Part shown: piece by piece, positions 45,144 through 53,324 of the stretch
Numbering within the stretch: the stretch's first letter is position 1
How the letters are laid out: the number at the start of each line of letters is the position of its first letter
Assembly: GCA_902562875.1 (NCBI GenBank)
Contig: CACEVB010000005.1
Location: forward strand, 1 to 64,000
DNA length: 64,000 bases
Source: an uncultured Pelagibacteraceae bacterium
Lineage (GTDB): Bacteria > Pseudomonadota > Alphaproteobacteria > Pelagibacterales > Pelagibacteraceae
Direction: 5' to 3'
Made by a program: the position numbers and the translations under genes
The notes under the pieces: model-generated
Databases searched by the model: none
Told to the model about the DNA's origin: nothing
Seen by the model: only the letters and a program-made list of their open reading frames with translations

Positions 45144-45891
45144 AAATAGAATAATACCTTGCTTAGATGTCAAGAATGGCAGGGTTGTTAAAGGAATAAA
45201 TTTTGTTGATTTACAGGATGCTGGAGATCCTGTTGAGCAAGCTAAAATTTATAGTGATGGTGGTGCAGATGAAATTTGTTTCTTAGATATAACTGCTTCT
45301 AATGAAAATCGAGATACAATCTACGAGGTTGTGAAAGAAACTTCAAAAAAATGCTTTGTGCCTTTAACGGTAGGGGGCGGTGTAAGAAATGTTGAAGATA
45401 TAAATAAACTACTAAACTGTGGTGCAGATAAGGTATCTATAAATACCGCAGCAGTACAAGATGCAAATGTAGTGGTTGAAAGTTCAAAAAAATTTGGATC
45501 GCAATGTATTGTTGTTGCTATTGATGCTAAAAAAAATGGAGACAAATGGGATGTATACACTCATGGTGGAAGAAATAATTCAGGATTAGATGCTTTAGAG
45601 TTTGCCAAAAAAATGGAAGTTAGTGGAGCAGGAGAACTATTAGTTACTTCTATGGATAGAGACGGAACTCAAATTGGGTATGATATTGAACTAATGAAAA
45701 AGATATCAAAGAAGGTTAATATTCCATTAATAGCATCGGGAGGTGTAGGTATTCTTGATCATATGGTTGAAGGCATAAAAGAAGGAAACGCCAGCGCTGT
45801 TCTTGCAGCTTCAATATTTCATTATGGAACGCATTCTGTTATAGAAGCAAAAGAATATTTAAATAGCAAAGGAATACCAGTAAGAATTTGA
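45136..45891 (+). CDS. hisF: Imidazole glycerol phosphate synthase, cyclase subunit HisF
   Basis: TIM-barrel cyclase that joins HisH-derived ammonia to make imidazoleglycerol phosphate and AICAR; the AICAR feeds purine synthesis (purH is in this window). From ATG 45136 it is 251 residues, with [19 protein letters not shown] (first catalytic Asp), [19 protein letters not shown] (second Asp region) and [13 protein letters not shown]. The stop overlaps the start of hisE. Confidence 0.98.
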   Translation: MLKNRIIPCLDVKNGRVVKGINFVDLQDAGDPVEQAKIYSDGGADEICFLDITASNENRDTIYEVVKETSKKCFVPLTVGGGVRNVEDINKLLNCGADKVSINTAAVQDANVVVESSKKFGSQCIVVAIDAKKNGDKWDVYTHGGRNNSGLDALEFAKKMEVSGAGELLVTSMDRDGTQIGYDIELMKKISKKVNIPLIASGGVGILDHMVEGIKEGNASAVLAASIFHYGTHSVIEAKEYLNSKGIPVRI

Positions 45892-46163
45892 TGTTAAAAA
45901 CTTTAGAGGAATTGATAGAATTAATTAGAGAGAGAAAAAAAAGCTCTGATGAGAGTTCATACACTAAAAAACTACTTCATGATAAAAATCTTAGCTTAGA
46001 GAAAGTTAAAGAAGAAGTTGGTGAACTTATAGAGGCAGTTGATAAAAATACTAATACTGTTCACGAGGCTGCAGATGTTTTATACCATCTGATGGTATAT
46101 CTAGAGGCAAATAACATAAATATAGAAGATGTTATGGCCGAATTAGAAAAACGTAAGAAATAA
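45891..46163 (+). CDS. hisE: Phosphoribosyl-ATP pyrophosphatase
   Basis: Hydrolyses phosphoribosyl-ATP to phosphoribosyl-AMP; MazG-like all-alpha fold. The 90 residues from ATG 45891 contain KLLHDKNLSLEKVKEEVGELIEAV and HEAADVLYHLMVYLEANN with the metal-binding Glu and Asp residues. Monofunctional (no HisI domain). hisG, hisD, hisC and hisI are not in this window, which is usual for the split his genes of Alphaproteobacteria. Confidence 0.95.
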   Translation: MLKTLEELIELIRERKKSSDESSYTKKLLHDKNLSLEKVKEEVGELIEAVDKNTNTVHEAADVLYHLMVYLEANNINIEDVMAELEKRKK

Positions 46164-46190
46164 CTTCATTAATTTAATATTATTTGCTAC

Positions 46191-46240
46191 AAATCTAATA
46201 AAAATTAGGTTTATTGCGGATTGCCTGATTAAATAAATCT
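46191..46240 (+). promoter_or_regulatory. Mutually exclusive hairpins in the leader of the malyl-CoA lyase operon
   Basis: Two alternative stems share the segment AGGTTT. Stem 1 pairs AAATCTAA (46191-46198) with TTAGGTTT (46205-46212); stem 2 pairs AGGTTTATT (46207-46215) with AATAAATCT (46232-46240) around a 16-base loop. Each has one G-U pair. The second stem ends 11 bases before the ATG. This could be a switch-like leader, or stem 1 may simply end his transcription. It does not look like a glycine riboswitch. Confidence 0.35.
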
Positions 46241-46251
46241 ATAATTAAATT

Positions 46252-47190
46252 ATGAGTCATAAATATTATAAACCCGCAAAGTCAAGATTACATAGAAGTG
46301 AATTAGCAGTGCCAGGCTCTGCTCCTAAAATGTTTGAAAAAGCACTTAATTCAGATGCTGATTACGTTTTTTTAGATTTAGAGGATGCTGTCTCACCAAA
46401 TGATAAAATAGCTGCAAGAGAAAATACGATTAAAGCTCTAAAAGAGATTAATTGGAGAGAAAAAGGAAAAACAATATCAGTGAGAATAAATGGATTAGAT
46501 ACTCACTATATGTATCGTGATGTAATAGACATTGTAGAACAAGTTGGAGATAAAGTAGACACAATATTAATTCCTAAAGCAGGAACTGCTAGCGATGTTT
46601 ATATGGTTGATTGTTTGTTGACGCAGATTGAAGAGAGTAAAAAAATTAAAAATAAAATCGGTTTAGAGTGCCTGATAGAAACAGCACTCGGAATGTCTAA
46701 CATAAAAGAAATTGCAACTTCTAGCGAAAGATTAGAAGCACTTCATTTTGGTGTTGCAGATTATGCGGCAAGTTTGAGAGCAAGAACAGTAGTTATTGGA
46801 GGACTAAATCCAGATTATCCTGGAGATCAATGGCATCACGGTTTATCTCAAATGGTTATGACTTGTAGAGCTTATGGATTAAGAGCTATAGACGGACCGT
46901 TTGGAGATTTTAATGATCCCGATGGATATATTCTTTCTGCAAAAAGGGCTGCAGCAATTGGAATCGAGGGAAAATGGGCAATTCATCCTTCTCAAATCGA
47001 ATTAGCAAACCAAGTTTTCACACCTCCAGAGGCAGAAGTAAAAAAAGCAAAAAGAATTATAGATGAACTCGATAAAGCTGCTAAGGAAGGCAAAGGTGCT
47101 GCTCAATTAGATGGTAGAATGATAGATGCTGCGTCAGCTCGTATGGCTGAAAATATTGTTAACATAGATAAACTAATTCAAAAAAAGTAA
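46252..47190 (+). CDS. mcl1: L-malyl-CoA/beta-methylmalyl-CoA lyase
   Basis: HpcH/CitE-family aldolase that cleaves malyl-CoA to glyoxylate and acetyl-CoA, reversibly. The 312 residues contain SELAVPGSAPKMFEKALNSDADYVFLDLEDAV, SVRINGLDTHYMYRDVIDIVE, ILIPKAGTASDVYMVDCLL, LHFGVADYAASL and AIDGPFGDFNDPDGY, then GKWAIHPSQIELANQVFTP. These phrases follow the Mcl1 pattern more closely than CitE. The next two genes encode malate-CoA ligase, so the three form a malate-to-glyoxylate module. Close relatives with methylmalyl-CoA or citramalyl-CoA specificity cannot be excluded. Confidence 0.87.
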   Translation: MSHKYYKPAKSRLHRSELAVPGSAPKMFEKALNSDADYVFLDLEDAVSPNDKIAARENTIKALKEINWREKGKTISVRINGLDTHYMYRDVIDIVEQVGDKVDTILIPKAGTASDVYMVDCLLTQIEESKKIKNKIGLECLIETALGMSNIKEIATSSERLEALHFGVADYAASLRARTVVIGGLNPDYPGDQWHHGLSQMVMTCRAYGLRAIDGPFGDFNDPDGYILSAKRAAAIGIEGKWAIHPSQIELANQVFTPPEAEVKKAKRIIDELDKAAKEGKGAAQLDGRMIDAASARMAENIVNIDKLIQKK

Positions 47191-47191
47191 T

Positions 47192-48355
47192 ATGGATATT
47201 CACGAATACCAAGCAAAAAAACTATTAGCTGAATTTGGAGTTGTTATTCCAAGAGGTGGAATTGCCTATAGTCCAGAAAACGCTGAAAATAAAGCTCGAG
47301 AAATCGGTGGATCTAAATGGGTTGTTAAAGCACAAATACATTCGGGAGCAAGAGGTAAGGCTGGCGGAATTATTTTATGCAACTCTCCTTTAGAGGTAGC
47401 ACAAGCAACTGATAAGCTTTTAGGAAAAAAATTAGTTACAAATCAGACAGGACCTCAAGGAAAAATAGTAAATAGAATTTATGTTGAAGAGGCAACAGAT
47501 ATCAAAAAAGAGTTTTATTTAGGCTTAGTTTTTGACAGAAGTTCTGAGAGCATTATGGTTGTAGCTTCCACTGAAGGGGGTATGAGTGTTGAAGAAATAT
47601 CAAAAGAAAAGCCAGAGAGTATTATAAGATCAAAAATTGAAGTTGCAGTTGGTATGCAAAAATTTCAAGCTAGAGAAATAGCTTTTGGTTTAGGGGTTGC
47701 TCCAGAATTAATAAATCGAACAGCAGATACGATTATAAGTTGTTACAGGGCATTTAGTGAGCTAGATGCAACCATGGTTGAGATTAATCCTTTAGCAGTT
47801 TCTGGCCAAGGACAAATACTTGCATTAGATTGTAAGATGAGTTTTGATAATAATGCTTTATTTAGAAGAAACCAAATATCTGAACTTAGAGATAAAACAC
47901 AAGAAAATCCTAGCGAGGTTTACGCATCAGATAGAGGTCTAAATTATGTTAGCTTAGAGGGAAACATTGGAAATATAATCAACGGTGCTGGTCTGGCCAT
48001 GGCATCAATGGATATGATTCAATTAGCTGGTGGAGAACCCGCAAACTTCTTAGATGTAGGAGGAGGAGCGACACCAGAAAAAATAGTAAAAGCATTTAAA
48101 TTAATTTCAATGGACAAAAAAGTTAAAGTTATATTGGTTAATATATTTGCTGGCATCAATAGATGTGATTGGGTAGCTGAAGGGATAGTTCAAGCTTTAG
48201 ACAAAATTGAAATAAATGTTCCACTTGTAATAAGATTAGCAGGTACAAATGTCGACAAAGGAAATAAAATTTTAAGAGATAGCAAAATTAAATATATTGA
48301 GGCAAAATCTCTTGAGGATGCAGCGAACAAAGCTGTAAAAACTTTAAAGTTATAA
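47192..48355 (+). CDS. mtkA: Malate--CoA ligase subunit beta (SucC family)
   Basis: ATP-grasp subunit of an acyl-CoA synthetase of the succinyl-CoA synthetase family. The 387 residues begin MDIHEYQAKKLLAEFGVVIPRGG, with VVKAQIHSGARGKAGGI for ATP binding and GGEPANFLDVGGGATPEKI for CoA/phosphohistidine contact. Several stretches (RGGIAYSPENAENKA, VNRIYVEEATDIKKEFYLG, NNALFRRNQISELRD) follow methylotroph MtkA rather than SucC. Together with the adjacent lyase gene this indicates malate thiokinase. It starts two bases after the lyase stop. A succinate-specific activity remains possible. Confidence 0.82.
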   Translation: MDIHEYQAKKLLAEFGVVIPRGGIAYSPENAENKAREIGGSKWVVKAQIHSGARGKAGGIILCNSPLEVAQATDKLLGKKLVTNQTGPQGKIVNRIYVEEATDIKKEFYLGLVFDRSSESIMVVASTEGGMSVEEISKEKPESIIRSKIEVAVGMQKFQAREIAFGLGVAPELINRTADTIISCYRAFSELDATMVEINPLAVSGQGQILALDCKMSFDNNALFRRNQISELRDKTQENPSEVYASDRGLNYVSLEGNIGNIINGAGLAMASMDMIQLAGGEPANFLDVGGGATPEKIVKAFKLISMDKKVKVILVNIFAGINRCDWVAEGIVQALDKIEINVPLVIRLAGTNVDKGNKILRDSKIKYIEAKSLEDAANKAVKTLKL

Positions 48356-48357
48356 TT

Positions 48358-49239
48358 ATGGCAGTTTTGATAGATAAAAACACAAAAATAATAATTCAGG
48401 GTTTTACAGGAAAAATGGGTACATTCCACGCTGAGGAGATGATTAAATATGGTTCAAATGTTGTCGGAGGAGTAACCCCAGGAAAGGGAGGGACAAAACA
48501 TCTAGATCTTCCAGTTTTCAACACAGTAAAAGAAGCTGTAGATAGTACAAATGCTACAGCCTCTATTTTGTTTGTGCCACCTGCTTTTGCTGCAGACTCT
48601 GCTATGGAAGCGGCTGACGCTGGTATAAGGACATGTGTGGCAATAGTAGATGGAATACCATCACATGACATGATCAAAATTAAAAGATATATGAGAAGAT
48701 ATTCTAAATCAGAAAAAATGAGTTTAGTTGGACCAAATTGTGCTGGAATAATAAGCCCTGGCAAATCTATGTTAGGAATTATGCCTGGACATATTTACAA
48801 AGAAGGTAGAGTTGGAATAATTAGTCGATCAGGAACATTAGGTTATGAAGCAGCACAACAATTAAAAGATCTTAATATTGGAATATCAACAAGTGTTGGA
48901 ATTGGTGGAGATCCTATAAATGGTAGTTCATTTAAAGATATTATAGGAAAGTTTGAGGAGGATGATGAGACCGATGCTATTTTGATGATCGGTGAAATTG
49001 GAGGACCACAAGAAGTAGCAGCTGGCGAGTTTGTAAAAAATAATATGAAGAAACCCGTAATAGCTTATATTGCTGGATTAACAGCACCAAAGGGTAGAGT
49101 AATGGGACATGCGGGAGCTATTGTATCTGCATACGGTGAGAGTGCTATCGAAAAAGTTGAGATTCTAAAACAATGTGGTGTTACAATTTCAAAAAATCCT
49201 TCTGTAATGGGAGAGACTGTTAAAAAAGTTTTAAGTTAG
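48358..49239 (+). CDS. mtkB: Malate--CoA ligase subunit alpha (SucD family)
   Basis: Subunit carrying the CoA-binding Rossmann domain and the active-site His. The 293 residues begin MAVLIDKNTKIIIQGFTGKMGTFHAEEMIKYGSNVVGGV, contain LVGPNCAGIISPGKSMLGIMPGHIY (SucD has NCPGVITPG here) and end the catalytic part with GRVMGHAGAIVSAYGES, with the phosphorylated His. The CAGIISPGKSMLGIMPGHIY phrase is characteristic of MtkB. It starts two bases after mtkA and is followed by small-protein genes in the same direction. Confidence 0.84.
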   Translation: MAVLIDKNTKIIIQGFTGKMGTFHAEEMIKYGSNVVGGVTPGKGGTKHLDLPVFNTVKEAVDSTNATASILFVPPAFAADSAMEAADAGIRTCVAIVDGIPSHDMIKIKRYMRRYSKSEKMSLVGPNCAGIISPGKSMLGIMPGHIYKEGRVGIISRSGTLGYEAAQQLKDLNIGISTSVGIGGDPINGSSFKDIIGKFEEDDETDAILMIGEIGGPQEVAAGEFVKNNMKKPVIAYIAGLTAPKGRVMGHAGAIVSAYGESAIEKVEILKQCGVTISKNPSVMGETVKKVLS

Positions 49240-49251
49240 TAAAATTTTTTG

Positions 49252-49593
49252 ATGTCAAAGATTAAAATTCTATTTGTATTAATTATTATTTTTGTTGTTT
49301 ATAAAGGTTTTGTAGCAATAAAAAATTTTGAAATTGGTGTTGAAAATAGAGTTGCTAAAATAGGTGATATCGAAGGATTTGAGAGACCAAAAAAAGTTAT
49401 AGCATTAATAATGTATATTGGAGAACCTTTAGAGATAAACGAGCATTTACTAGTTTCATCCGAGGAAAAATGCCTTAAATTAAAAGAAAATGCGGAGTCA
49501 AATTCTAACGCGTACTATGAATGTGCTGTGGTAGATGCTATAATAAATGAAAATAAAATTTTAGAAATAATAAAAGAAATTGAAGTTTTATAA
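49252..49593 (+). CDS. Small membrane-anchored protein, unknown function
   Basis: A 113-residue protein from ATG 49252, with one N-terminal hydrophobic segment (KILFVLIIIFVVYKGFVAI) and a soluble remainder. The soluble part is mixed in composition, has two Cys (KCLKLKEN and YECAVVDAI) and ends in a helix-rich acidic stretch. I do not recognise it. It follows mtkB by 12 bases on the same strand and precedes another tiny membrane ORF, so it may be part of the malyl-CoA operon or of the HIT/GNAT group. Confidence 0.68.
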   Translation: MSKIKILFVLIIIFVVYKGFVAIKNFEIGVENRVAKIGDIEGFERPKKVIALIMYIGEPLEINEHLLVSSEEKCLKLKENAESNSNAYYECAVVDAIINENKILEIIKEIEVL

Positions 49594-49599
49594 CAATAT

Positions 49600-49746
49600 A
49601 TGATTCAAAATTATATAAATTGGGAAAAAAGACAAATTAATTGGTGGAAGAAAAAACTTAGAATTTCTGAACATGGAATTGCTTGGATATCTTTTATTAA
49701 AGGTATCTTGGTAGGTTTATTATTTTATCATTTGCTCTTTAATTAA
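49600..49746 (+). CDS. Small single-helix membrane protein
   Basis: A 48-residue ORF absent from the track, filling the gap before the HIT gene. It starts seven bases after the previous stop and ends three bases before the next ATG. The product MIQNYINWEKRQINWWKKKL is amphipathic, Trp-rich and basic, followed by one hydrophobic helix (about 28-47) at the C terminus, a tail-anchored arrangement. No family recognised. Support is the open frame, tight packing and plausible membrane pattern. Confidence 0.62.
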   Translation: MIQNYINWEKRQINWWKKKLRISEHGIAWISFIKGILVGLLFYHLLFN

Positions 49747-49749
49747 TTT

Positions 49750-50118
49750 ATGAGTTACGACGATAATAACATTTTTGCAAAAATTTTAAGAGGAGAAATT
49801 CCTTGTGATAAAATCTATGAGGACAAATATGTATTATCATTTTATGATGTTAATCCTCAAAAAAAAATTCATGCTTTAATAATACCAAAAGGAAAATATG
49901 TTGATCTTGATGATTTTAACGAGAATGCATCGAAGGAAGAAATCTATGGTCTAATGAAAGGAATTTCTTTAGTTTCAAATAGACTAAATATTTCATCTAA
50001 AAATGGAAAAGGATATAGAGCCATTTCAAACATAAGTGAAAATGGTGGACAAGAGGTTCTACACCTTCATTTTCACCTAATTGGTGGTGAAAAAGTAGGT
50101 AAAATGGTTGAAAAATGA
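49750..50118 (+). CDS. HIT-family hydrolase (HinT-like)
   Basis: Histidine-triad nucleotide-binding protein of 122 residues. The sequence DDNNIFAKILRGEIPCDKIYEDKYVLSFYDVNPQKKIHALIIPK is the classic HIT start, and EVLHLHFHLIGGEKV carries the HxHxHxx active site. HinT enzymes hydrolyse phosphoramidates and adenylated residues such as lysyl-AMP. The stop overlaps the start of the next gene (ATGA). Confidence 0.93.
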   Translation: MSYDDNNIFAKILRGEIPCDKIYEDKYVLSFYDVNPQKKIHALIIPKGKYVDLDDFNENASKEEIYGLMKGISLVSNRLNISSKNGKGYRAISNISENGGQEVLHLHFHLIGGEKVGKMVEK

Positions 50119-50621
50119 AAGAGATATTAAGATATTATTTAGAGTTGAAGAGCTTAAAAAATTTAAAAAAAGTAAAAGCTCCTAACGACAATTTAAAATT
50201 TGAATTAGTAATAAAACCAGACTTTAATTTAAACAAATTTTTTTACAAACAAATTGGAAAAAGTCACAGATGGATTGATAGATTATCATGGACCGATAAC
50301 ATATGGGCAAACTATATTAGTAACAAATCCGTTAAAACATATATTCTTAAAGAAGGAGAAGATTTAGCTGGATACTTTGAACAAATTTTTAATAAAGAAA
50401 ATAATGAGTACGAAATTGCATATTTTGGAATTCTAAAAAAATATAGAAACAAAAAATATGGTGCATATTTGCTCTCAAAAGCTATAGAGAAGTCTTTAGA
50501 TGGAAATAGTAAAAGAGTTTGGGTGCATACCTGCACCCTAGATCACAAAAATGCAATTAAAAATTATTTATCAAGGGGTATGAAAATTTTTAGAGAAGAA
50601 AAAGTTAAGATATCTGCTTAA
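50115..50621 (+). CDS. GNAT-family N-acetyltransferase
   Basis: A 168-residue protein with a GNAT fold: IAYFGILKKYRNKKYGAYLLSKAIEKSL contains the acetyl-CoA-binding segment R-N-K-K-Y-G (a variant of Q/RxxGxG/A), and RVWVHTCTLDHKNAIKNYLSRGMKIFREEKV is the usual C-terminal strand-helix. The substrate is unknown. It is coupled to the HIT gene and converges on lolA. The N-terminal 50 residues are basic and specific to this protein. Confidence 0.85.
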   Translation: MKEILRYYLELKSLKNLKKVKAPNDNLKFELVIKPDFNLNKFFYKQIGKSHRWIDRLSWTDNIWANYISNKSVKTYILKEGEDLAGYFEQIFNKENNEYEIAYFGILKKYRNKKYGAYLLSKAIEKSLDGNSKRVWVHTCTLDHKNAIKNYLSRGMKIFREEKVKISA

Positions 50622-50626
50622 AAATT

Positions 50627-51175
50627 TTATTGAGGAAGTTTAAATAAGTTATAATTAACTTTCTTATTTTTTTTTATATCAAAAATATACGTTACAGATA
50701 AATTTTGATATATATCTTCGGTTTGCCAACCAACTAGTTGTAAATTTGATTTATTAAAAAATATATTTATCAATTGATTGCTCTCTTTAATTGATATCAT
50801 ATAGTATTTATTATCTATTAATTTAGAATTAGAAGTAATAATTTTTTTAATCAAAAAATCTTTGTCTAATAAAAAAAATAATGGTGTGCTTTTTAATGGG
50901 TATCTAAAATAATGATTATTTTTTTTTGATTTAATTACTAACGATCTACCATTTGATACTAAAATTTTGTTATATTTAGAGTCGTATTTGCAGTATATTT
51001 TTTTTGGATAAGAAATAATACAATTACCTTTTTCTTCTTTTTCATCTACCGTCTGTATAAAACTAAATTCTAAATTATTAATTTCATTTAGTTTATTTAT
51101 TATTTTTTCAGAAATTGAAGCATAAGTATTACTTGAATATAAAATTATTATAAAAGTTAAAAAAAATCTAATCAC
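50627..51175 (-). CDS. lolA: Outer-membrane lipoprotein carrier protein LolA-like
   Basis: Periplasmic chaperone ferrying lipoproteins from LolCDE to the outer membrane. The 182 residues start with a signal peptide (MIRFFLTFIIILYSSNTYA), then EINNLEFSFIQTVDEKEEKGNCIISYPKKIYCKY, which fits the LolA beta-sandwich start (F-x-Q-x...G-x-x...P). The rest shows long alternating strands. Sequence is diverged, but location directly downstream of ftsK (four-base overlap) is the standard alphaproteobacterial arrangement. Confidence 0.85.
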   Translation of the reverse strand: MIRFFLTFIIILYSSNTYASISEKIINKLNEINNLEFSFIQTVDEKEEKGNCIISYPKKIYCKYDSKYNKILVSNGRSLVIKSKKNNHYFRYPLKSTPLFFLLDKDFLIKKIITSNSKLIDNKYYMISIKESNQLINIFFNKSNLQLVGWQTEDIYQNLSVTYIFDIKKNKKVNYNLFKLPQ

Positions 51176-53298
51176 TTTATTATATCTCTTTTACCCACAT
51201 GATTAGCCTTACTAACCTCACCTCGCTCTTCCATCATATCTATAATCCTTGCGGCCCTATTATAGCCTATTTGCAATTTTCTTTGTAAAAAAGAGGTTGA
51301 TGCCTTTCCTTCTAATTTAATTAAATTGAGCGCTTCATTATATAATTCATCCTCATTTGTTCCTGCCTCACCTTTTAAGTTGGTTTCTTGTTCATCGGCA
51401 TAGTTCAAAATTTCATCAACATAATTTGGCTCTGCTTGATTCCTTACGAAGTTGTTTACTTTTTCAATTTCCTCATCTGAAACAAAAGGCGCGTGTATTC
51501 TCACAATTCGATTTGCAGAAGACATATAAAGCATGTCTCCCTTACCAAGAAGTTGTTCAGCACCTTGTTCGCCTAGAATCGTTCTGCTATCAATTTTAGA
51601 ACTTACTTGAAAAGAAATTCTGGTTGGAAAATTTGCTTTAATGGTACCAGTTATGACGTCTACACTAGGCCTTTGAGTGGCCATTATTATATGTATTCCA
51701 GATGCTCTAGCCATTTGAGACAACTTTTGTATATATCCCTCAATTTCTTTCCCTGCCACATGCATTAAATCGGACATCTCATCAACAACAACTATAATAT
51801 ATGGCATTGGTAACTTATGTTTTGAATTATAGCCATCTATATTCCTCACTCCCTCTTTTGTCATTAGTTTGTATCTATTTTCCATTTCTTTAACAACCCA
51901 GCCTAAAACTGATGTAGCTTTTTTTGCTTCTGTTATAACTGGACATAGCAAATGAGGGATACCTTCATAAGTCGACAACTCAAGCATTTTCGGATCAATT
52001 AAAATAAATTTACACTTCTGAGGTGGGTGTTTATAAAGTAGTGACAAAATAATTGTATTTATACATACTGATTTTCCTGATCCAGTAGTACCAGCAATTA
52101 GCAAATGTGGCATCGAGCTGAGATCGCCAACTATTGGAATGCCTGAAATACTTTTTCCTAATGCAATAGGTAATTTGTTTTCCTTAGATAAAAAATTTTT
52201 ATTTGAAATTATCTCTCTTAAATAAACATATTCCCTCTCTAAATTAGGCAACTCGATACCGACTGTACTACTTCCAGGTATCGACGAAATTCTAGCAGAC
52301 TCTGATTTAGTATTTCTCGCTATGTCCTCCGATAAATTAATTATTTTAGAAACTTTTACGCCTGCCGCTGGTTCAAACTCATTTAATGTAACAACAGGTC
52401 CATAATTTACTTTCTTTATTTTCCCTTCGACGCCAAAATCTAATAAAATTTTTTCCAAAAATTCTTCATTTACATGTTCATTATTTTTTCTATTTTGATT
52501 TGTCTCATTAGATTTATTTAAAAAACTAATTTTAGGTTGTTCAAATATTTTTTTATTCAATGTATCAGATTTAATTTTATTAAAAGGAAGATCTGCCTGA
52601 GTTCTATTTTCTATATTTTCTTTAATATCTGTTGATACATTAAAATTATCATTAATTTTTTTACTATTTAAAACTTCATTGTTTTTTAGGACAATTTTTT
52701 TAAAAGATAAAAAAATATATTTAATATTAGATATTTTAAAATTAATTGAAATTAAAAAGAACATTAATATTAATAATATTAATGAAAAGTATAATATTTT
52801 ATTTTTTTCATTATTAAATCCTAATAATAAATTGTTAGAAAAATATGTACCAACAAAACCTCCATTTCCATTAATTGTCAAATTAAATGACTCACTGTAA
52901 AAAATAGAAAAAAAATATGCTCCGATAACTAAGTAGATAATCATGTAGAATAAGTTTCTAAAAAATAATAAAAATTTTTTTGATTTAATTGTATTGATGC
53001 CTGTAAATAACATTGTGAAGGGTATTAAAAAACAAATTAAACCAAAAGTTTGAAAGAGAGCATCTGAAGTATAGCTACCTTTTAAACCTAAAAGGTTTTT
53101 GATTTCTGTCCTTTCGCTAAAAATAAAATTTGGATCCTCTGGAGAAAAACTAATTAGCGAAATCAATAATAGAATCGACATTATTAAAAATAAAAAACCA
53201 AATAATTCGATAAGTCTTTTTACAACAAAATTAACACTATTATTTAATATTTTTTTCATATTTATATTTTTCGACTCAGAATTGTCACTTTGTATCAT
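51172..53298 (-). CDS. ftsK: DNA translocase FtsK
   Basis: Septum-located DNA pump that clears the chromosome and aids dimer resolution. The 708 residues contain about four N-terminal membrane helices (25-200), a short linker, the motor with Walker A LLIAGTTGSGKSVCINTII, Walker B CKFILIDPKMLELS and IIVVVDEMSDLM, and a C-terminal gamma winged helix (about 640-708, ASTSFLQRKLQIGYNRAARIIDMMEERGEV) that reads orientation sequences. The linker is much shorter than in E. coli, as in many Alphaproteobacteria. Confidence 0.97.
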   Translation of the reverse strand: MIQSDNSESKNINMKKILNNSVNFVVKRLIELFGFLFLIMSILLLISLISFSPEDPNFIFSERTEIKNLLGLKGSYTSDALFQTFGLICFLIPFTMLFTGINTIKSKKFLLFFRNLFYMIIYLVIGAYFFSIFYSESFNLTINGNGGFVGTYFSNNLLLGFNNEKNKILYFSLILLILMFFLISINFKISNIKYIFLSFKKIVLKNNEVLNSKKINDNFNVSTDIKENIENRTQADLPFNKIKSDTLNKKIFEQPKISFLNKSNETNQNRKNNEHVNEEFLEKILLDFGVEGKIKKVNYGPVVTLNEFEPAAGVKVSKIINLSEDIARNTKSESARISSIPGSSTVGIELPNLEREYVYLREIISNKNFLSKENKLPIALGKSISGIPIVGDLSSMPHLLIAGTTGSGKSVCINTIILSLLYKHPPQKCKFILIDPKMLELSTYEGIPHLLCPVITEAKKATSVLGWVVKEMENRYKLMTKEGVRNIDGYNSKHKLPMPYIIVVVDEMSDLMHVAGKEIEGYIQKLSQMARASGIHIIMATQRPSVDVITGTIKANFPTRISFQVSSKIDSRTILGEQGAEQLLGKGDMLYMSSANRIVRIHAPFVSDEEIEKVNNFVRNQAEPNYVDEILNYADEQETNLKGEAGTNEDELYNEALNLIKLEGKASTSFLQRKLQIGYNRAARIIDMMEERGEVSKANHVGKRDIIK

Positions 53299-53324
53299 TT
53301 AATGTTTGCTGATAAAATTATTTT

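Noticed and set aside
46164-46251. Glycine riboswitch upstream of the malyl-CoA lyase gene
   Set aside because: SAR11 has such riboswitches elsewhere, but the 88-base gap is too short and lacks the conserved glycine aptamer sequence; only simple alternative stems are visible.
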